A model generated the notes under the pieces. The model made no database searches and was not told the origin of the DNA. It worked only from the letters and a program-made list of their open reading frames with translations. This document shows, piece by piece, positions 52,386 through 61,220 of a stretch of DNA of 64,000 nt; the first letter of the stretch is position 1; every line of letters begins with the position of its first letter. The DNA is taken from the NCBI RefSeq assembly GCF_001748225.1, contig NZ_BDFE01000020.1:256138-320137 (forward strand), in the 5' to 3' direction. The position numbers and the translations under genes were made by a program. The DNA is from Desulfoplanes formicivorans (GTDB lineage: Bacteria; Desulfobacterota; Desulfovibrionia; Desulfovibrionales; Desulfomicrobiaceae).

Positions 52386-54968
52386 GTGAAGCCTATCAGT
52401 AGGACATTGTCTTTATGCCTTTCGATTGTCATTATATCTGCATCGATCTTGATTTCTGTATGCTATTCATATTTTCTTATTTCAAAGGAAAAAAATCACT
52501 ATATCGCTCAGATCAACGAGGAAGCTGATTTTTTCGCCGACAAACTCGCATTGAGCTTGTGGAAATACGATGTCACGTCCATGAACTATCTGGGCAACAT
52601 GGCCATGGGGCTTGGCCATGTCCAGTCGATCAGCATATTTGATGAGTCATCAACGCTTTTGTCTTCCCACGAGAATGTTCAAGGCAGGGATCACATCACC
52701 CTGCACAGGGATATCTCCTATCAGGGCCACCAGGTCGGTTCTCTGGACGTGACCTTTGCACCGTTTGATGCCGGCCCCATATGGGTGCGCACCATGCTGG
52801 CCGCAGGTGGCCTTCTTGTGCCCATTCTGGTTCTCTCGGTTCTGGTCGTCATGTTCATTGTCCACCACTACCTTTCTCTCCCCCTCAATGAATTGCTCGC
52901 ATACATTCAGTCGGTTTCGGAAGGACATTACGGCCGTGTTCTTTCCCTCAAGGGGGGGCTGGAAATGGTTTCCATTGGCAGATCCATGCAGAATCTGTCC
53001 AGGGAACTGCAATGTCGGGAAGAGCGACTTCACGAGCAGGAACGTGAGCTCAAGGAAAATCTTCTGAAATACAAGACCCTTTTTTCAACCATCCCCATGG
53101 GCATTGTTGTTACCGATCCCCAGGGAAAGATCCTGGAGCTCAATCCGCATTATGAGAAGATTTTCGGCATTGCACGCAACGAGCACGTGCCCCGGGCCAA
53201 GGCTGACAAACGGTTGGAGGTCCTGCGTTCCGATGGCACGCCGGTTCCTCCGGAAGAGTGCACCGAAGTGAAGGCCTTGCGGGAAAACAGGATCATTGCC
53301 GGTCGGGATGTGATGCACAGGGATGCGAATGGCAACATCTTCTGGCTGGATGTCACGGCAGCGCCCATTCCCCTGGAGGATTACGGGGTTGTGGTCGTCA
53401 TCTCGGATGTCACCGAGCGCAAAATCCTTGAAGAGGATTTGCAGGCCTACAAGTATATGGTTTCGTCCTCCAACGATCTCATGCTGCTGATAGATGCGGA
53501 TCACAGATACCGCATTGTCAATGATACCTTTGCCGCCTACAGGAAAAGGGATGTCCTGGATTTCATCGGCATCCGCGTGCAGGATGTCAACAAAAGATTC
53601 GACCATGAGGGTATCACCGACAAGGACATTGACAGATGCCTGCAGGGTGAGTCTTTTCGATGTCAGTCGTGGATCGAATATCCGGACAAGGGCAAACGGT
53701 ACATGGATATATCGTTTCAGCCGTACACGGATCGGGAAACCATCAGGGGCGTTGTGGTCGAGGGCCGGGACATCACCGATGTCATGCAGGAGAGAGAGGA
53801 ACGGGAAAAACTGCGCAAGCAGCTCGTGCAGGCTCAGAAGATGGAGTCCATTGGCACCCTTGCCGGAGGTATTGCCCATGACTTCAACAATATCCTTGCT
53901 TCCATCCTGGGATATGCGGAGTTGAGCCTGCACTCGGTCGAACCGGGGTCTAACCTGGAGAAATATCTGAATATGGTCTATTCCGCGGCCATTCGCGCCA
54001 AGGATCTGGTCAGTCAGATTCTGGTCTTTGCCCGCAAGAGTGATGAGGAACTCCGCCCCATTCGGGTGGCGAGTCTGGCCAAGGAAGTGCTCAAGCTCAT
54101 TCGTTCCTCGGTGCCTTCAACTATCGAGATCAGATCCCGTATTACCAGTGATTTTTTGGTCAAGGGCGATGCGACTCGCATCCATCAGGTCCTCATGAAT
54201 CTGCTCACCAATGCCTACCAAGCCATGGAAGATGATGGTGGCATCATGGAAATGAACCTGAGCGACGAACATCTGGCTGAGGATGCAGCCGCGTCCCGGG
54301 GATTGCGTCCCGGGGATTACGTCCGGATCACGGTATCGGATACCGGGCAGGGCATTCCGCCGGAGATCATGGACAACATTTTTGAACCCTATTTCACGAC
54401 CAAGAAACAGGGTGGCGGAACAGGGATGGGCCTTGCCCTGACCCACAGCATCGTCAAGAACCATGGCGGAACAGTCGAGGTGCAGAGCAGGCAGGGGCAG
54501 GGAACCGTTTTTACCGTGTTTCTGCCTGCCATGGAAACGCGGGTTGCGGAAAAATCCTCCAAGCCCGTTCCTCTTGAGGGCGGGTCCGAGCGGATTCTCT
54601 TTGTGGATGACGAGCCAGCCATCACGACCATGGTCCGTGATTTTCTGGAAAAGCTCGGCTACACGATCATGGTCACCAATTCCAGCCTTGAAGCCCTGAA
54701 TATGTTCACCTCCAGGCCCGAGGCGTTTGATCTGGTCATCTCTGACGTGACCATGCCCGAGATGACCGGGGACAAACTCATCCGCCGTCTCCTGGAAATC
54801 CGACCGGACATCCCCGTTATCCTGTGTACCGGATACAGCAGCAAGGTCCTTGGCAAATCCGTTTCGGAGCTCGGGGCCAGAGCCCTCATGAACAAACCGT
54901 TTGTCAACGCCGATCTGGCCGGGACCATTCGCAAGGTCCTGGACGAGCACGGTTCAAGCAGGGGATGA
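52386..54968 (+). CDS. Hybrid sensor histidine kinase with HAMP, two PAS and receiver domain
   Basis: 860 residues. Helix 1 (about 8-30), periplasmic part 33-132 and helix 2 (about 136-160) form the sensor, then HAMP (161-212), a short coiled coil, PAS 1 (228-345, FSTIPMGIVVTDPQGKILEL), PAS 2 (355-470), and a dimerisation domain with His498 in GTLAGGIAHDFNNILASILG. The ATPase domain has NLLTNAYQAM, DTGQGIPPEI and GGTGMGLAL. A C-terminal receiver (ILFVDDEPAI, phospho-Asp in LVISDVTMPEM) closes it. The GTG start is three bases after the upstream gene. No output regulator is adjacent; the sigma-54 activator at 21875 is one possible partner, unproven. Confidence 0.93.
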   Translation: MKPISRTLSLCLSIVIISASILISVCYSYFLISKEKNHYIAQINEEADFFADKLALSLWKYDVTSMNYLGNMAMGLGHVQSISIFDESSTLLSSHENVQGRDHITLHRDISYQGHQVGSLDVTFAPFDAGPIWVRTMLAAGGLLVPILVLSVLVVMFIVHHYLSLPLNELLAYIQSVSEGHYGRVLSLKGGLEMVSIGRSMQNLSRELQCREERLHEQERELKENLLKYKTLFSTIPMGIVVTDPQGKILELNPHYEKIFGIARNEHVPRAKADKRLEVLRSDGTPVPPEECTEVKALRENRIIAGRDVMHRDANGNIFWLDVTAAPIPLEDYGVVVVISDVTERKILEEDLQAYKYMVSSSNDLMLLIDADHRYRIVNDTFAAYRKRDVLDFIGIRVQDVNKRFDHEGITDKDIDRCLQGESFRCQSWIEYPDKGKRYMDISFQPYTDRETIRGVVVEGRDITDVMQEREEREKLRKQLVQAQKMESIGTLAGGIAHDFNNILASILGYAELSLHSVEPGSNLEKYLNMVYSAAIRAKDLVSQILVFARKSDEELRPIRVASLAKEVLKLIRSSVPSTIEIRSRITSDFLVKGDATRIHQVLMNLLTNAYQAMEDDGGIMEMNLSDEHLAEDAAASRGLRPGDYVRITVSDTGQGIPPEIMDNIFEPYFTTKKQGGGTGMGLALTHSIVKNHGGTVEVQSRQGQGTVFTVFLPAMETRVAEKSSKPVPLEGGSERILFVDDEPAITTMVRDFLEKLGYTIMVTNSSLEALNMFTSRPEAFDLVISDVTMPEMTGDKLIRRLLEIRPDIPVILCTGYSSKVLGKSVSELGARALMNKPFVNADLAGTIRKVLDEHGSSRG

Positions 54969-55403
54969 GATCCGGGGCTTGGATTCCCGCAAGTTCATGA
55001 TCCGTTGTGGGCAGCCCTGCCTGCATGAGGATTCATGAAATTCAGGCACGGTTCCCAGACGTCAGTTTCCTTTTCCGACCCGGTCCAGAGGTCATGGCAA
55101 CGGCGAGGACGCCCTGATACCTCTACCTTCAAGTTGTCTCCCCCTTTTTCTGCCTTCCCGTCTCTTTCGCCCCGTCTTCTTGCATACATAAACTGTCCGC
55201 TTTTGTCCGATTTCGTCCACGCCTTCCTGGAGAGAAGTCCCGGAGAACGGGATTGCAACTGTTTTTGCAGGAGGCGAGGATCACCTTTCCTGGCGGTATA
55301 TGGACCCTTTTCATATCTGGTCCAATACTGGAATGAAACTTCCCTGTCTTGCAACAGCAATGGCATGATTTTCCAACATCAAAGAAGACAGGGAGGTACA
55401 GGC
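54969..55403. other. Intergenic region, no gene seen
   Basis: 435 bases between the kinase and the DUF4332-like gene. The upstream extension of the following frame lacks a ribosome site and looks non-coding. No T-run hairpin is evident. Confidence 0.4.
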
Positions 55404-55808
55404 ATGACCAAATTGAGCTCCATCGAAGGGATAGGCAGCGTTTATATGGCAAAACTTGAAGCCGGCGGTATTGATTCCGTGGAAGAGCTTCTTGAAAAGG
55501 CCGGACCAAGAAAGGGAAGAAAAGAACTGGCTGAACATGCAGGCATTTCCGAAAAACTGATCCTTGCCTGGGTCAACCGGGCGGATTTGTCCCGGGTACG
55601 GGGCATCAGCACCCAGTATGCCGACCTTCTGGAATGTGCCGGGGTGGATACCGTACCCGAGCTTGCCCGGAGAAATCCGGAAAATCTTGTGGAAGCCATG
55701 GCCAAGGCAAATGAGGACAAAAATCTCGTGCGCAAGCTGCCGGCTCCCTCGCAGGTGGAGGATTGGATTGCCCAGTCCAAGGAACTGCCGCGTATGGTTC
55801 ATTACTGA
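55404..55808 (+). CDS. DUF4332-like protein with helix-hairpin-helix repeats
   Basis: 134 residues. Two helix-hairpin-helix-like units are seen: LSSIEGIGSVYMAKLEAGGI with DSVEELLEKAG, and LSRVRGISTQYADLLECAGV with DTVPELARR. This repeat pattern is that of DUF4332 and of the DNA-binding end of some topoisomerases; the function of DUF4332 is unknown. GGAGG lies nine bases ahead of the ATG at 55404. The frame runs further upstream, which I reject. It stands alone. Confidence 0.85.
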   Translation: MTKLSSIEGIGSVYMAKLEAGGIDSVEELLEKAGPRKGRKELAEHAGISEKLILAWVNRADLSRVRGISTQYADLLECAGVDTVPELARRNPENLVEAMAKANEDKNLVRKLPAPSQVEDWIAQSKELPRMVHY

Positions 55809-56204
55809 ATGGTTGCATCCGGGTTCCGGGCGTGTTTGCTGATCCGGGACCCTTATTTTTCCTTGCAATGACTGCCAACGAACGGCTAAATTTTTTTACC
55901 CCGTCTCCTGTTTTTCCTCATCCTTGCCAGCCAAGGACGGCTCCCCAAAGGGTCTTGTGATCCAGGTTGTAGCCTGACCCCATTTTTGGTTTTTTCTTCC
56001 TTTCCATTTCCACTACGTGATTTTACCCATCAGAATACGTGTTTTTACTGACTGGCATACGCCAAATGCGATAAAGATATTCTTATGACATTTTTTCAAT
56101 AGAGATATGTATTGTATGGAATATTGCGTTGTTGAAACCGTTTTGTTTTCAGGCATGAGGATAACTGCTCGGGTTTATTCATTTCTTGTTGAAAGAACCA
56201 CGCT

Positions 56205-56227
56205 GGGTAGGGTTGTATGGTAGGGTC
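56205..56227 (+). repeat. Imperfect tandem repeat related to that at 51301
   Basis: GGGTAGGGTTGT followed by ATGGTAGGGTCC. It shares ATGGTAGGGT with the repeat at 51301-51326. No -24/-12 promoter follows here. Confidence 0.45.
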
Positions 56228-56361
56228 CATAGAAAATCCTCGTGAAATGACGTGTTAACAATGGCTTGGGGATGTGATATTTGGATGTGTGTTTTTTGGA
56301 CATTCGTTTTGTTCGAAAATGTAAGACAAAGGTGAACGACAATTATTTTTTCATGTGTTGC

Positions 56362-56505
56362 CTAAGGCTCTGATGGATTTAAGCAGATTAAAACATGATA
56401 CTTTCCAGACAGTTCGATGTTGATAGCCGGGGCATCGAGAACGGTCTTGTTCAAGGGACGATTGGCTTCTTTGGGGAGTTGGCATTCTAAGCTGCCTGAA
56501 ATAGA
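56362..56505 (-). pseudogene. Possible C-terminal gene remnant
   Basis: A 47-codon frame between a TGA and a TAG reads LPKEANRPLNKTVLDAPAIN and IELSGKYHVLICLNPSEP, which has protein-like composition but no start or ribosome site. It may be the tail of a lost gene. Family unknown; chance cannot be excluded. Confidence 0.25.
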
Positions 56506-56605
56506 TCATCTATTGTAGCCAGCAAAGAACTTGTAATTTTCTCCTTATTCAATCCCAATGTTTTGGGTTGTTTTGTATTGGAACTGTCTCCAATAGGGAA
56601 AAACC

Positions 56606-57568
56606 ATGATCATTAAGAGAAAAGACTCGATTGAGCCTCATATTACTACTCTGACATCATTTTTGAAAGCCCCTGGTATCCCGGAAGAAACGAAACAACG
56701 CATTCGGAATGAAATCGCCAGGATGCAACAAGGATTCAAAGGTGAAAGGGCCTGTGCATTTTTCCTGGAAGGATTTGTCAAAGACCATCCCAACCGGGTT
56801 CTTATCCATGATTTGCGAATCAAGGACAATGGGGATGTCGCCCAGATCGATCATTTGTTGATTAACCGAAATCTTGGCATGTTTGTTCTTGAATCCAAAA
56901 ATTATTCTCATGGGTTCAAAATAAAGGAAAATGGAGAGTTTGAATACTGGAATGGTAAATTCTACTGCGGGATGGCCTCGCCTGTGGAACAGGCCAAAAG
57001 GCAGATGGAAATTTTACAGCGTTATCTGGTATCTCGCGATTTTTTTCCCAAACGCTTGGGGATTACCCTGCGCCCCCAACTGGATTTTTTTGTACTTTGT
57101 GCTCCTAACTCGCGGATTATCCGTCCGAAACACGAAACGGACGTTTCCAGAAAAGTGGTTAAGGCTGATCTTTTTAAAAATGTGTATACAGAGACCACAG
57201 CGTCTTTGTCCTTTGTGAGGGATCTTAAAGGGGCTGTTAATCTTGTCTCCAAAAAAACGCTGATCAAGATAGCTCAAAAAATTGTTCAAGGGCATATTCC
57301 GCAGCAAATTGATTATCGTGCCCGGTTCGGCATTACCGATGAACAGCTTTTAGGTGTTCAAAATGTTTATGAAAAACAAGCAGATTATGGGAAAATATCG
57401 TTAAAACAAAACCATTGTGATCCCCCTTCATGCCCCAAATGTGGCCGGCCCATGGTTCTCAGGAAAGCCACAAGGGGCGCAAATGCTGGCAATTTGTTTT
57501 GGGGGTGTAGCGCGTTTCCCCAATGCCGGGGGATTATAAATGTTACGTCTGATTCGGCAACGCCCTGA
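56606..57568 (+). CDS. NERD-domain protein with topoisomerase-type zinc finger
   Basis: 320 residues. The NERD (nuclease-related) domain covers about 45-165, with the restriction-fold core seen as AQIDHLLINRNLGMFVLESK (Asp, then Glu-x-Lys) and the later VEQAKRQMEILQRYL helix. The C-terminus has a C4 zinc finger (CPKCGRPMVLR ... FWGCSAFPQCRGI) like those of topoisomerase I. It is AT-rich compared with the rest of the window and so probably acquired. The next gene, a zinc-ribbon membrane protein, is 46 bases downstream. Nuclease action is possible but not shown for most NERD proteins. Confidence 0.88.
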   Translation: MIIKRKDSIEPHITTLTSFLKAPGIPEETKQRIRNEIARMQQGFKGERACAFFLEGFVKDHPNRVLIHDLRIKDNGDVAQIDHLLINRNLGMFVLESKNYSHGFKIKENGEFEYWNGKFYCGMASPVEQAKRQMEILQRYLVSRDFFPKRLGITLRPQLDFFVLCAPNSRIIRPKHETDVSRKVVKADLFKNVYTETTASLSFVRDLKGAVNLVSKKTLIKIAQKIVQGHIPQQIDYRARFGITDEQLLGVQNVYEKQADYGKISLKQNHCDPPSCPKCGRPMVLRKATRGANAGNLFWGCSAFPQCRGIINVTSDSATP

Positions 57569-57614
57569 GTTCGGGATATTATTGGGGAATTTTAAGGGAG
57601 TGCGGAGTTTTGTC

Positions 57615-58367
57615 ATGACGGATATGAAAAAGATAATCTGTCCGAATTGTGGGTGCAAATATGAAGTAGGCATGGATACCTATGATCCCCAAAAATGTGA
57701 ATGTCCGTTGTGTGGATGCCTGTATTCCTGGGCTCTAAAAAAGTTAAATAAGGAAAAAATCAAAAATAATAAAAAGTTATTTGCCCAACGTTCAATATAC
57801 CAGAGTAGAAGACTCAATCAAAAAAATAAAAAAAATCATATCGGAATTTTAATTGGATTTTTGGTTTTAATCATTTTTGTTGGACTTTGCATGTCAATTA
57901 TTTCTGTTGCAAAACAAGATCTAATGACATCAGCAAAGTTGAATATGAGTATACCTGTTGTTACGACTTCTTTGAAAAGAGTAGATTTTCCAGACAATGG
58001 GTATGTGTTATATTCATCAGAGATGGCAGTGGCACCTTTTACATTTGAAGCAAATAATAACGAAAATAACGTTATCATGCTTTTTGATGTCGATACGGGA
58101 AAACGAATTTTTCAGGCATTTGTAAATGCGGGGACCACTTTCAAGAGCAAAATACCATTGGGTGCCTATCGCATGGTTATTGTCCATGGTGGCAAAAATT
58201 GGTATGGATTTGAGAAAAAGTTCGGTGACAATACAAAATATTCTAAAGCTACCAAGATGCTTGAATTTTATAAACAAGACGGCAGAATTATGGGAAACAT
58301 TGTTAAAATGAGTGCGGTTAATGGTAATTTCAAACTTGAAAAAACAGAACCAGTTGATATTATTTGA
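57615..58367 (+). CDS. Zinc-ribbon membrane protein of unknown function
   Basis: 250 residues from ATG 57615 (or 57624). A cytoplasmic zinc ribbon (CPNCGCKYEVGMD ... CECPLCGC) is followed by a Lys/Asn-rich stretch, one membrane helix (IGILIGFLVLIIFVGLCMSI) and a 130-residue domain that should be outside the membrane and has repeated beta strands (GYVLYSSEMAVAPFTFEANN, IPLGAYRMVIVHGGKNWYGF). Very AT-rich. Close to the NERD gene and on the same strand, so probably one unit. Family not recognised beyond the ribbon. Confidence 0.75.
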   Translation: MTDMKKIICPNCGCKYEVGMDTYDPQKCECPLCGCLYSWALKKLNKEKIKNNKKLFAQRSIYQSRRLNQKNKKNHIGILIGFLVLIIFVGLCMSIISVAKQDLMTSAKLNMSIPVVTTSLKRVDFPDNGYVLYSSEMAVAPFTFEANNNENNVIMLFDVDTGKRIFQAFVNAGTTFKSKIPLGAYRMVIVHGGKNWYGFEKKFGDNTKYSKATKMLEFYKQDGRIMGNIVKMSAVNGNFKLEKTEPVDII

Positions 58368-58470
58368 AAGAATATTTGTTGTAACTATAGATTGATGTAA
58401 TGGCGTTGATAGATGTTTTTTATTTCTATATTAAAATTATTAAAAAATACTTTCTGTGTATGTTATATAA

Positions 58471-58531
58471 ACCGAAACACGGTAGAAGTAACATGATTGA
58501 AAGCATGGTGTTACTTCTACCGTGTTTCGGT
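58471..58531. repeat. 23-base perfect inverted repeat with 15-base loop
   Basis: ACCGAAACACGGTAGAAGTA plus ACA at 58471-58493 is matched exactly by its complement at 58509-58531. No T run follows on either strand, so it is not an ordinary terminator. The DNA from 58532 to 58756 holds no gene I can support. Confidence 0.85.
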
Positions 58532-58756
58532 AAATGGATGTACCCATTGCGTCCATACAATAGTCCCATTTGGGGATCAATGAGGAACTGATTTGATCCA
58601 TCCCTTCGATGGGAAAAGCCGGGCGCTCAATCAAGGTGCTCCATAACGTTGCTGTCTCATTCAACCCGCGAAATCTCACATCCATGTTCCGGCCTGTCCA
58701 AGGCAGGCTCACATTCCATGAAATAGCACAAGGCCCCTGTGATCTTGGCTGATCTC

Positions 58757-59800
58757 TTAGCCAGCTCTCAGGGGTTTCCCTTGTTCTGATTCCTTTTTCG
58801 CCCTGCTGAAACCGACCAGCTGTTGGTTGGCCTCATCCCACAAGCGCATGCGCAGGCAATGGAAACTTTTGCGTAGGGTTAGGTGGGGAACTTCCTGCAG
58901 GGGTTTGATGGCTTCATAACATTCCTGAAGATTGTAATTGGGGATTCTGGGATACATGTGATGGATATGGTGCAGACCGATGTTTCCCGTGATCCATTGC
59001 AGGGGGGCTGGGAGTTTGTAGTGGGAGCTCCCCTGCAGGGCCACCTTGATCTGATCCCTGTCCTCATGTCTGGCCCAGTAGACGCCTTGGAACTGGTGCT
59101 GGACATAAAAGAGCCAGATTCCGATGGTTCCGGCCACAAGCAAGACCGGGATCTGAATTTTTACATAGGTCCAAAACCCGATGGCCCAGCTTGCGACGAG
59201 AATCAGGACCAGCAGGGAAATATTGGTGATAAGAACGCTGCGGCGTTCCTTTTTCCCGGCATGCTTGTGCGGAATTCTATTGGATACCAGAAACATGTAG
59301 GCAGGTCCCAGGCCAAAGAGGATCAGGGGATTCCTGTAGAGGCGGTAGGCCAGGCGTCGGGTCCAGGGGGCGGATTCATATTCCTCCACGGTCATTGTCC
59401 AGACATCCCCGGAGCCACGGTTGTCCAGATCCCCGGCTGTTCCGTGGTGTTTGAGATGGGATTTCTGCCAATCCCTGAACGGGGTGAATGTGAGAACGCC
59501 TGCGATGTACCCCAGGATCCGGTTGGCTTTGGCAGATGCAAAAAAGGATGAGTGGCATGCATCGTGGAAAAAAATGAATATGCGGACCAGCAAGCCGCCC
59601 GCAATGGCTGCCAGGGCAAGGGTTATCCCATAATGGTACCCGTGCTGAACCGTCAGGATCATGAGCACCCACAGGGCGATATACGGAATAAAGGTGTTTG
59701 CCAGTTGCCACAGGGACTTGTGTACATCCGGTTTGGCAAACCGGGATAGTTCCCTGAACCATTCCGGACGTGCAGCGGGTTGGGGGCGGGATGTCTGCAT
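58757..59800 (-). CDS. Membrane fatty-acid desaturase
   Basis: 347 residues. It should put a double bond into an acyl chain using O2 and two electrons, at the inner membrane. The three His boxes of the integral-membrane di-iron family are HDACHSSFF, HLKHHG and NIGLHHIHHMYP. Four or more hydrophobic helices lie between (YIALWVLMILTV, ITLALAAIAGGLLVRIFIFF, VLITNISLLVLILVASWAIG). ATG at 59800 has GGAGGAG 8-11 bases ahead; the long upstream frame is rejected. The gene is flanked by two long palindromes (58471 and 60166). Position of the double bond is unknown; the sequence is nearest delta-12/omega-type desaturases. Confidence 0.9.
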   Translation of the reverse strand: MQTSRPQPAARPEWFRELSRFAKPDVHKSLWQLANTFIPYIALWVLMILTVQHGYHYGITLALAAIAGGLLVRIFIFFHDACHSSFFASAKANRILGYIAGVLTFTPFRDWQKSHLKHHGTAGDLDNRGSGDVWTMTVEEYESAPWTRRLAYRLYRNPLILFGLGPAYMFLVSNRIPHKHAGKKERRSVLITNISLLVLILVASWAIGFWTYVKIQIPVLLVAGTIGIWLFYVQHQFQGVYWARHEDRDQIKVALQGSSHYKLPAPLQWITGNIGLHHIHHMYPRIPNYNLQECYEAIKPLQEVPHLTLRKSFHCLRMRLWDEANQQLVGFSRAKKESEQGKPLRAG

Positions 59801-60165
59801 GGTGTTGCTCCTCCGGTGGATGGTCTCCACGGCATGGGGACCAATGACGAGAGAAATTGAAACTACATTACCACCCCCTGCGGGGTGAGTCAATGATCTT
59901 GCTGGAAAAAGGAACAGGCTGTCGGGAAAAGTCTTGGCTTGCAGGCAGGTATGGGGGCAACTGCCCATGCGAGGAAGAGATGAAGGGGGAGATGGCTGCC
60001 CCGGTATGGTCCAAGCAGCAGCCAATGGGGGTCCGTCCGGGTTGCCTTGCCAGGTGGACTCCAGCAGTCTGCTCTTTGGGGGTTCAAGGGATGGTCGGTC
60101 AATGCCTTGCACAAGAGAGCAGGATGACGTGCAGGGGCATTTTTCCCTTTTTTGTTTCCCTGAAT
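59801..60165. other. Intergenic region, no gene seen
   Basis: About 365 bases upstream of the desaturase. Overlapping short frames lack ribosome sites. It probably contains the desaturase promoter, not identified. Confidence 0.4.
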
Positions 60166-60207
60166 GCCAACGCCTTTGAAAAAGAATCCTTTTTCAAAGG
60201 CGTTGGC
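60166..60207. repeat. 19-base perfect inverted repeat
   Basis: GCCAACGCCTTTGAAAAAG at 60166-60184 and its exact complement at 60189-60207, with a four-base loop. It lies 31 bases after the stop of the small membrane-protein gene on the minus strand and could act as its terminator, although the T-run lies inside the stem rather than after it. Confidence 0.8.
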
Positions 60208-60238
60208 CAGTATCATGGGTATGAATTGTCTGGGTTGT

Positions 60239-60409
60239 CTAACTTTCAAGGAGCCAGATCGCCAGCAGGAACAGGGCGGCAATGGTGATCATTTTCAGAC
60301 CGGCAATGAACTGTTCCCTGTTGGTGAGGCGTTTGTCAGCAATGTGGGCTTCAGGGGCTGAAGCACGCGTCTGTTCGTCATTGGACGAAACACAATGAGC
60401 TTTGCTCAT
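60239..60409 (-). CDS. Small tail-anchored-like membrane protein (56 residues)
   Basis: The frame starts MSKAHCVSSNDEQTRASAPE and ends LKMITIAALFLLAIWLLES. The first 36 residues are hydrophilic and the last 20 form one membrane helix that reaches the C-terminus, as in tail-anchored proteins. GGAGG lies four bases before the ATG. A strong palindrome follows. Family not recognised; ribosome site and helix support it. Confidence 0.55.
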   Translation of the reverse strand: MSKAHCVSSNDEQTRASAPEAHIADKRLTNREQFIAGLKMITIAALFLLAIWLLES

Positions 60410-60491
60410 GCATCCTCCATTTTTTCATGGGCGTTTCTGATTCACCCCGTGGCAGTAACTGCCCGGGTTCAAGGATCAATGACGGGCGATA

Positions 60492-60839
60492 TCATGCCAT
60501 GAAATGGGGAGGAGCCCTGATTGTGAGGGAGCGTGTCTCCGGATCCGGGACAAGGTCGTGATGGTTTTGTCTGCCGGGGATTTCCAGGTATCCAGGGGGA
60601 TCCAGCAGGATTGTTGCCGGGAGGAGGGCGGTTGTGGCCGAGGAGGAGTTGGAATGCGGGCAGGACGCGTCAAGCCGGGAAGATTCTTCGGCAAGACCGG
60701 GAAAAAGATCGACCGGACCCGGATGATGGCGCAAAGAGTGGCGGTTTGCCGGCGCAAGGTCCGGGTCTGGCGGCATGAGCAACAAGACCAGCAGCAGAAC
60801 AATCACGGGGCGAAAGATATGATTGTCCTGAGCTGACAT
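60492..60839 (-). CDS. Possible exported protein (115 residues), doubtful frame
   Basis: Starts with an N-terminal hydrophobic stretch (PVIVLLLVLLLMPPDPD) after MSAQDNHIF and has an AAGGA ten bases ahead. The rest is rich in Pro, Ser and His. A second frame over the same DNA (to 60476) ends in DTWKSPADKTITTLSRIRRH, which looks at least as protein-like, so the true gene may be frameshifted or absent. Confidence 0.3.
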   Translation of the reverse strand: MSAQDNHIFRPVIVLLLVLLLMPPDPDLAPANRHSLRHHPGPVDLFPGLAEESSRLDASCPHSNSSSATTALLPATILLDPPGYLEIPGRQNHHDLVPDPETRSLTIRAPPHFMA

Positions 60840-61220
60840 GTTGTCGTATCCTTATGGGGATGGGGTATGTTTTTGCCGGGCGGCAGTGTGGTCTGATACC
60901 GTGGCTGCAAAAAAGTCGGGGCCTGGGTGGCCAGCGCAAAGGGGGAGTGATATCCACAAGTGGTCAGTTGTCAAGCATGGCCAGGCTTCTTCATTCAGGT
61001 GAGCCCGGGTGTCGCGGTCCGGGCATTGGCGTTCGACAAAAAACCATTGCTCGGGCATGCAGGGTGAGGCGAACCCGTGATCGCGGATTCCTGTCCCTGG
61101 TTTTTGCCTGGCAGACCGGGTTCATGGTTGGCGCTGCGGTTGGCTGGTGATCCGGTCAACCCGTTGCAGGACCAGGGTTTTTCCTGATCCGACAAGCACA
61201 ACATCATATGGGAGGGGCTC
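60840..61220. other. Intergenic region upstream of terC
   Basis: About 380 bases with no supported gene. I looked for a yybP-ykoY (manganese) riboswitch, which precedes many terC genes, and did not recognise one. Confidence 0.4.

Larger units (their letters stand above)
55809..56605. other. AT-rich leader of the accessory island
   Basis: About 800 bases of low G+C with many T tracts. It contains the imperfect repeat at 56205-56227 and a possible gene remnant on the minus strand at 56362-56505. No intact gene is seen. Confidence 0.5.

Noticed and set aside
58440-58712. 90-codon frame on the minus strand overlapping the long hairpin
   Set aside because: It runs straight through the perfect palindrome, has no ribosome site and its composition gives no family resemblance. 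It might be a transposase remnant, but I cannot support it.
60840-61220. yybP-ykoY manganese riboswitch before the TerC gene
   Set aside because: These riboswitches often control terC-type genes, but I could not find the conserved loops; the hairpins seen here are weak.
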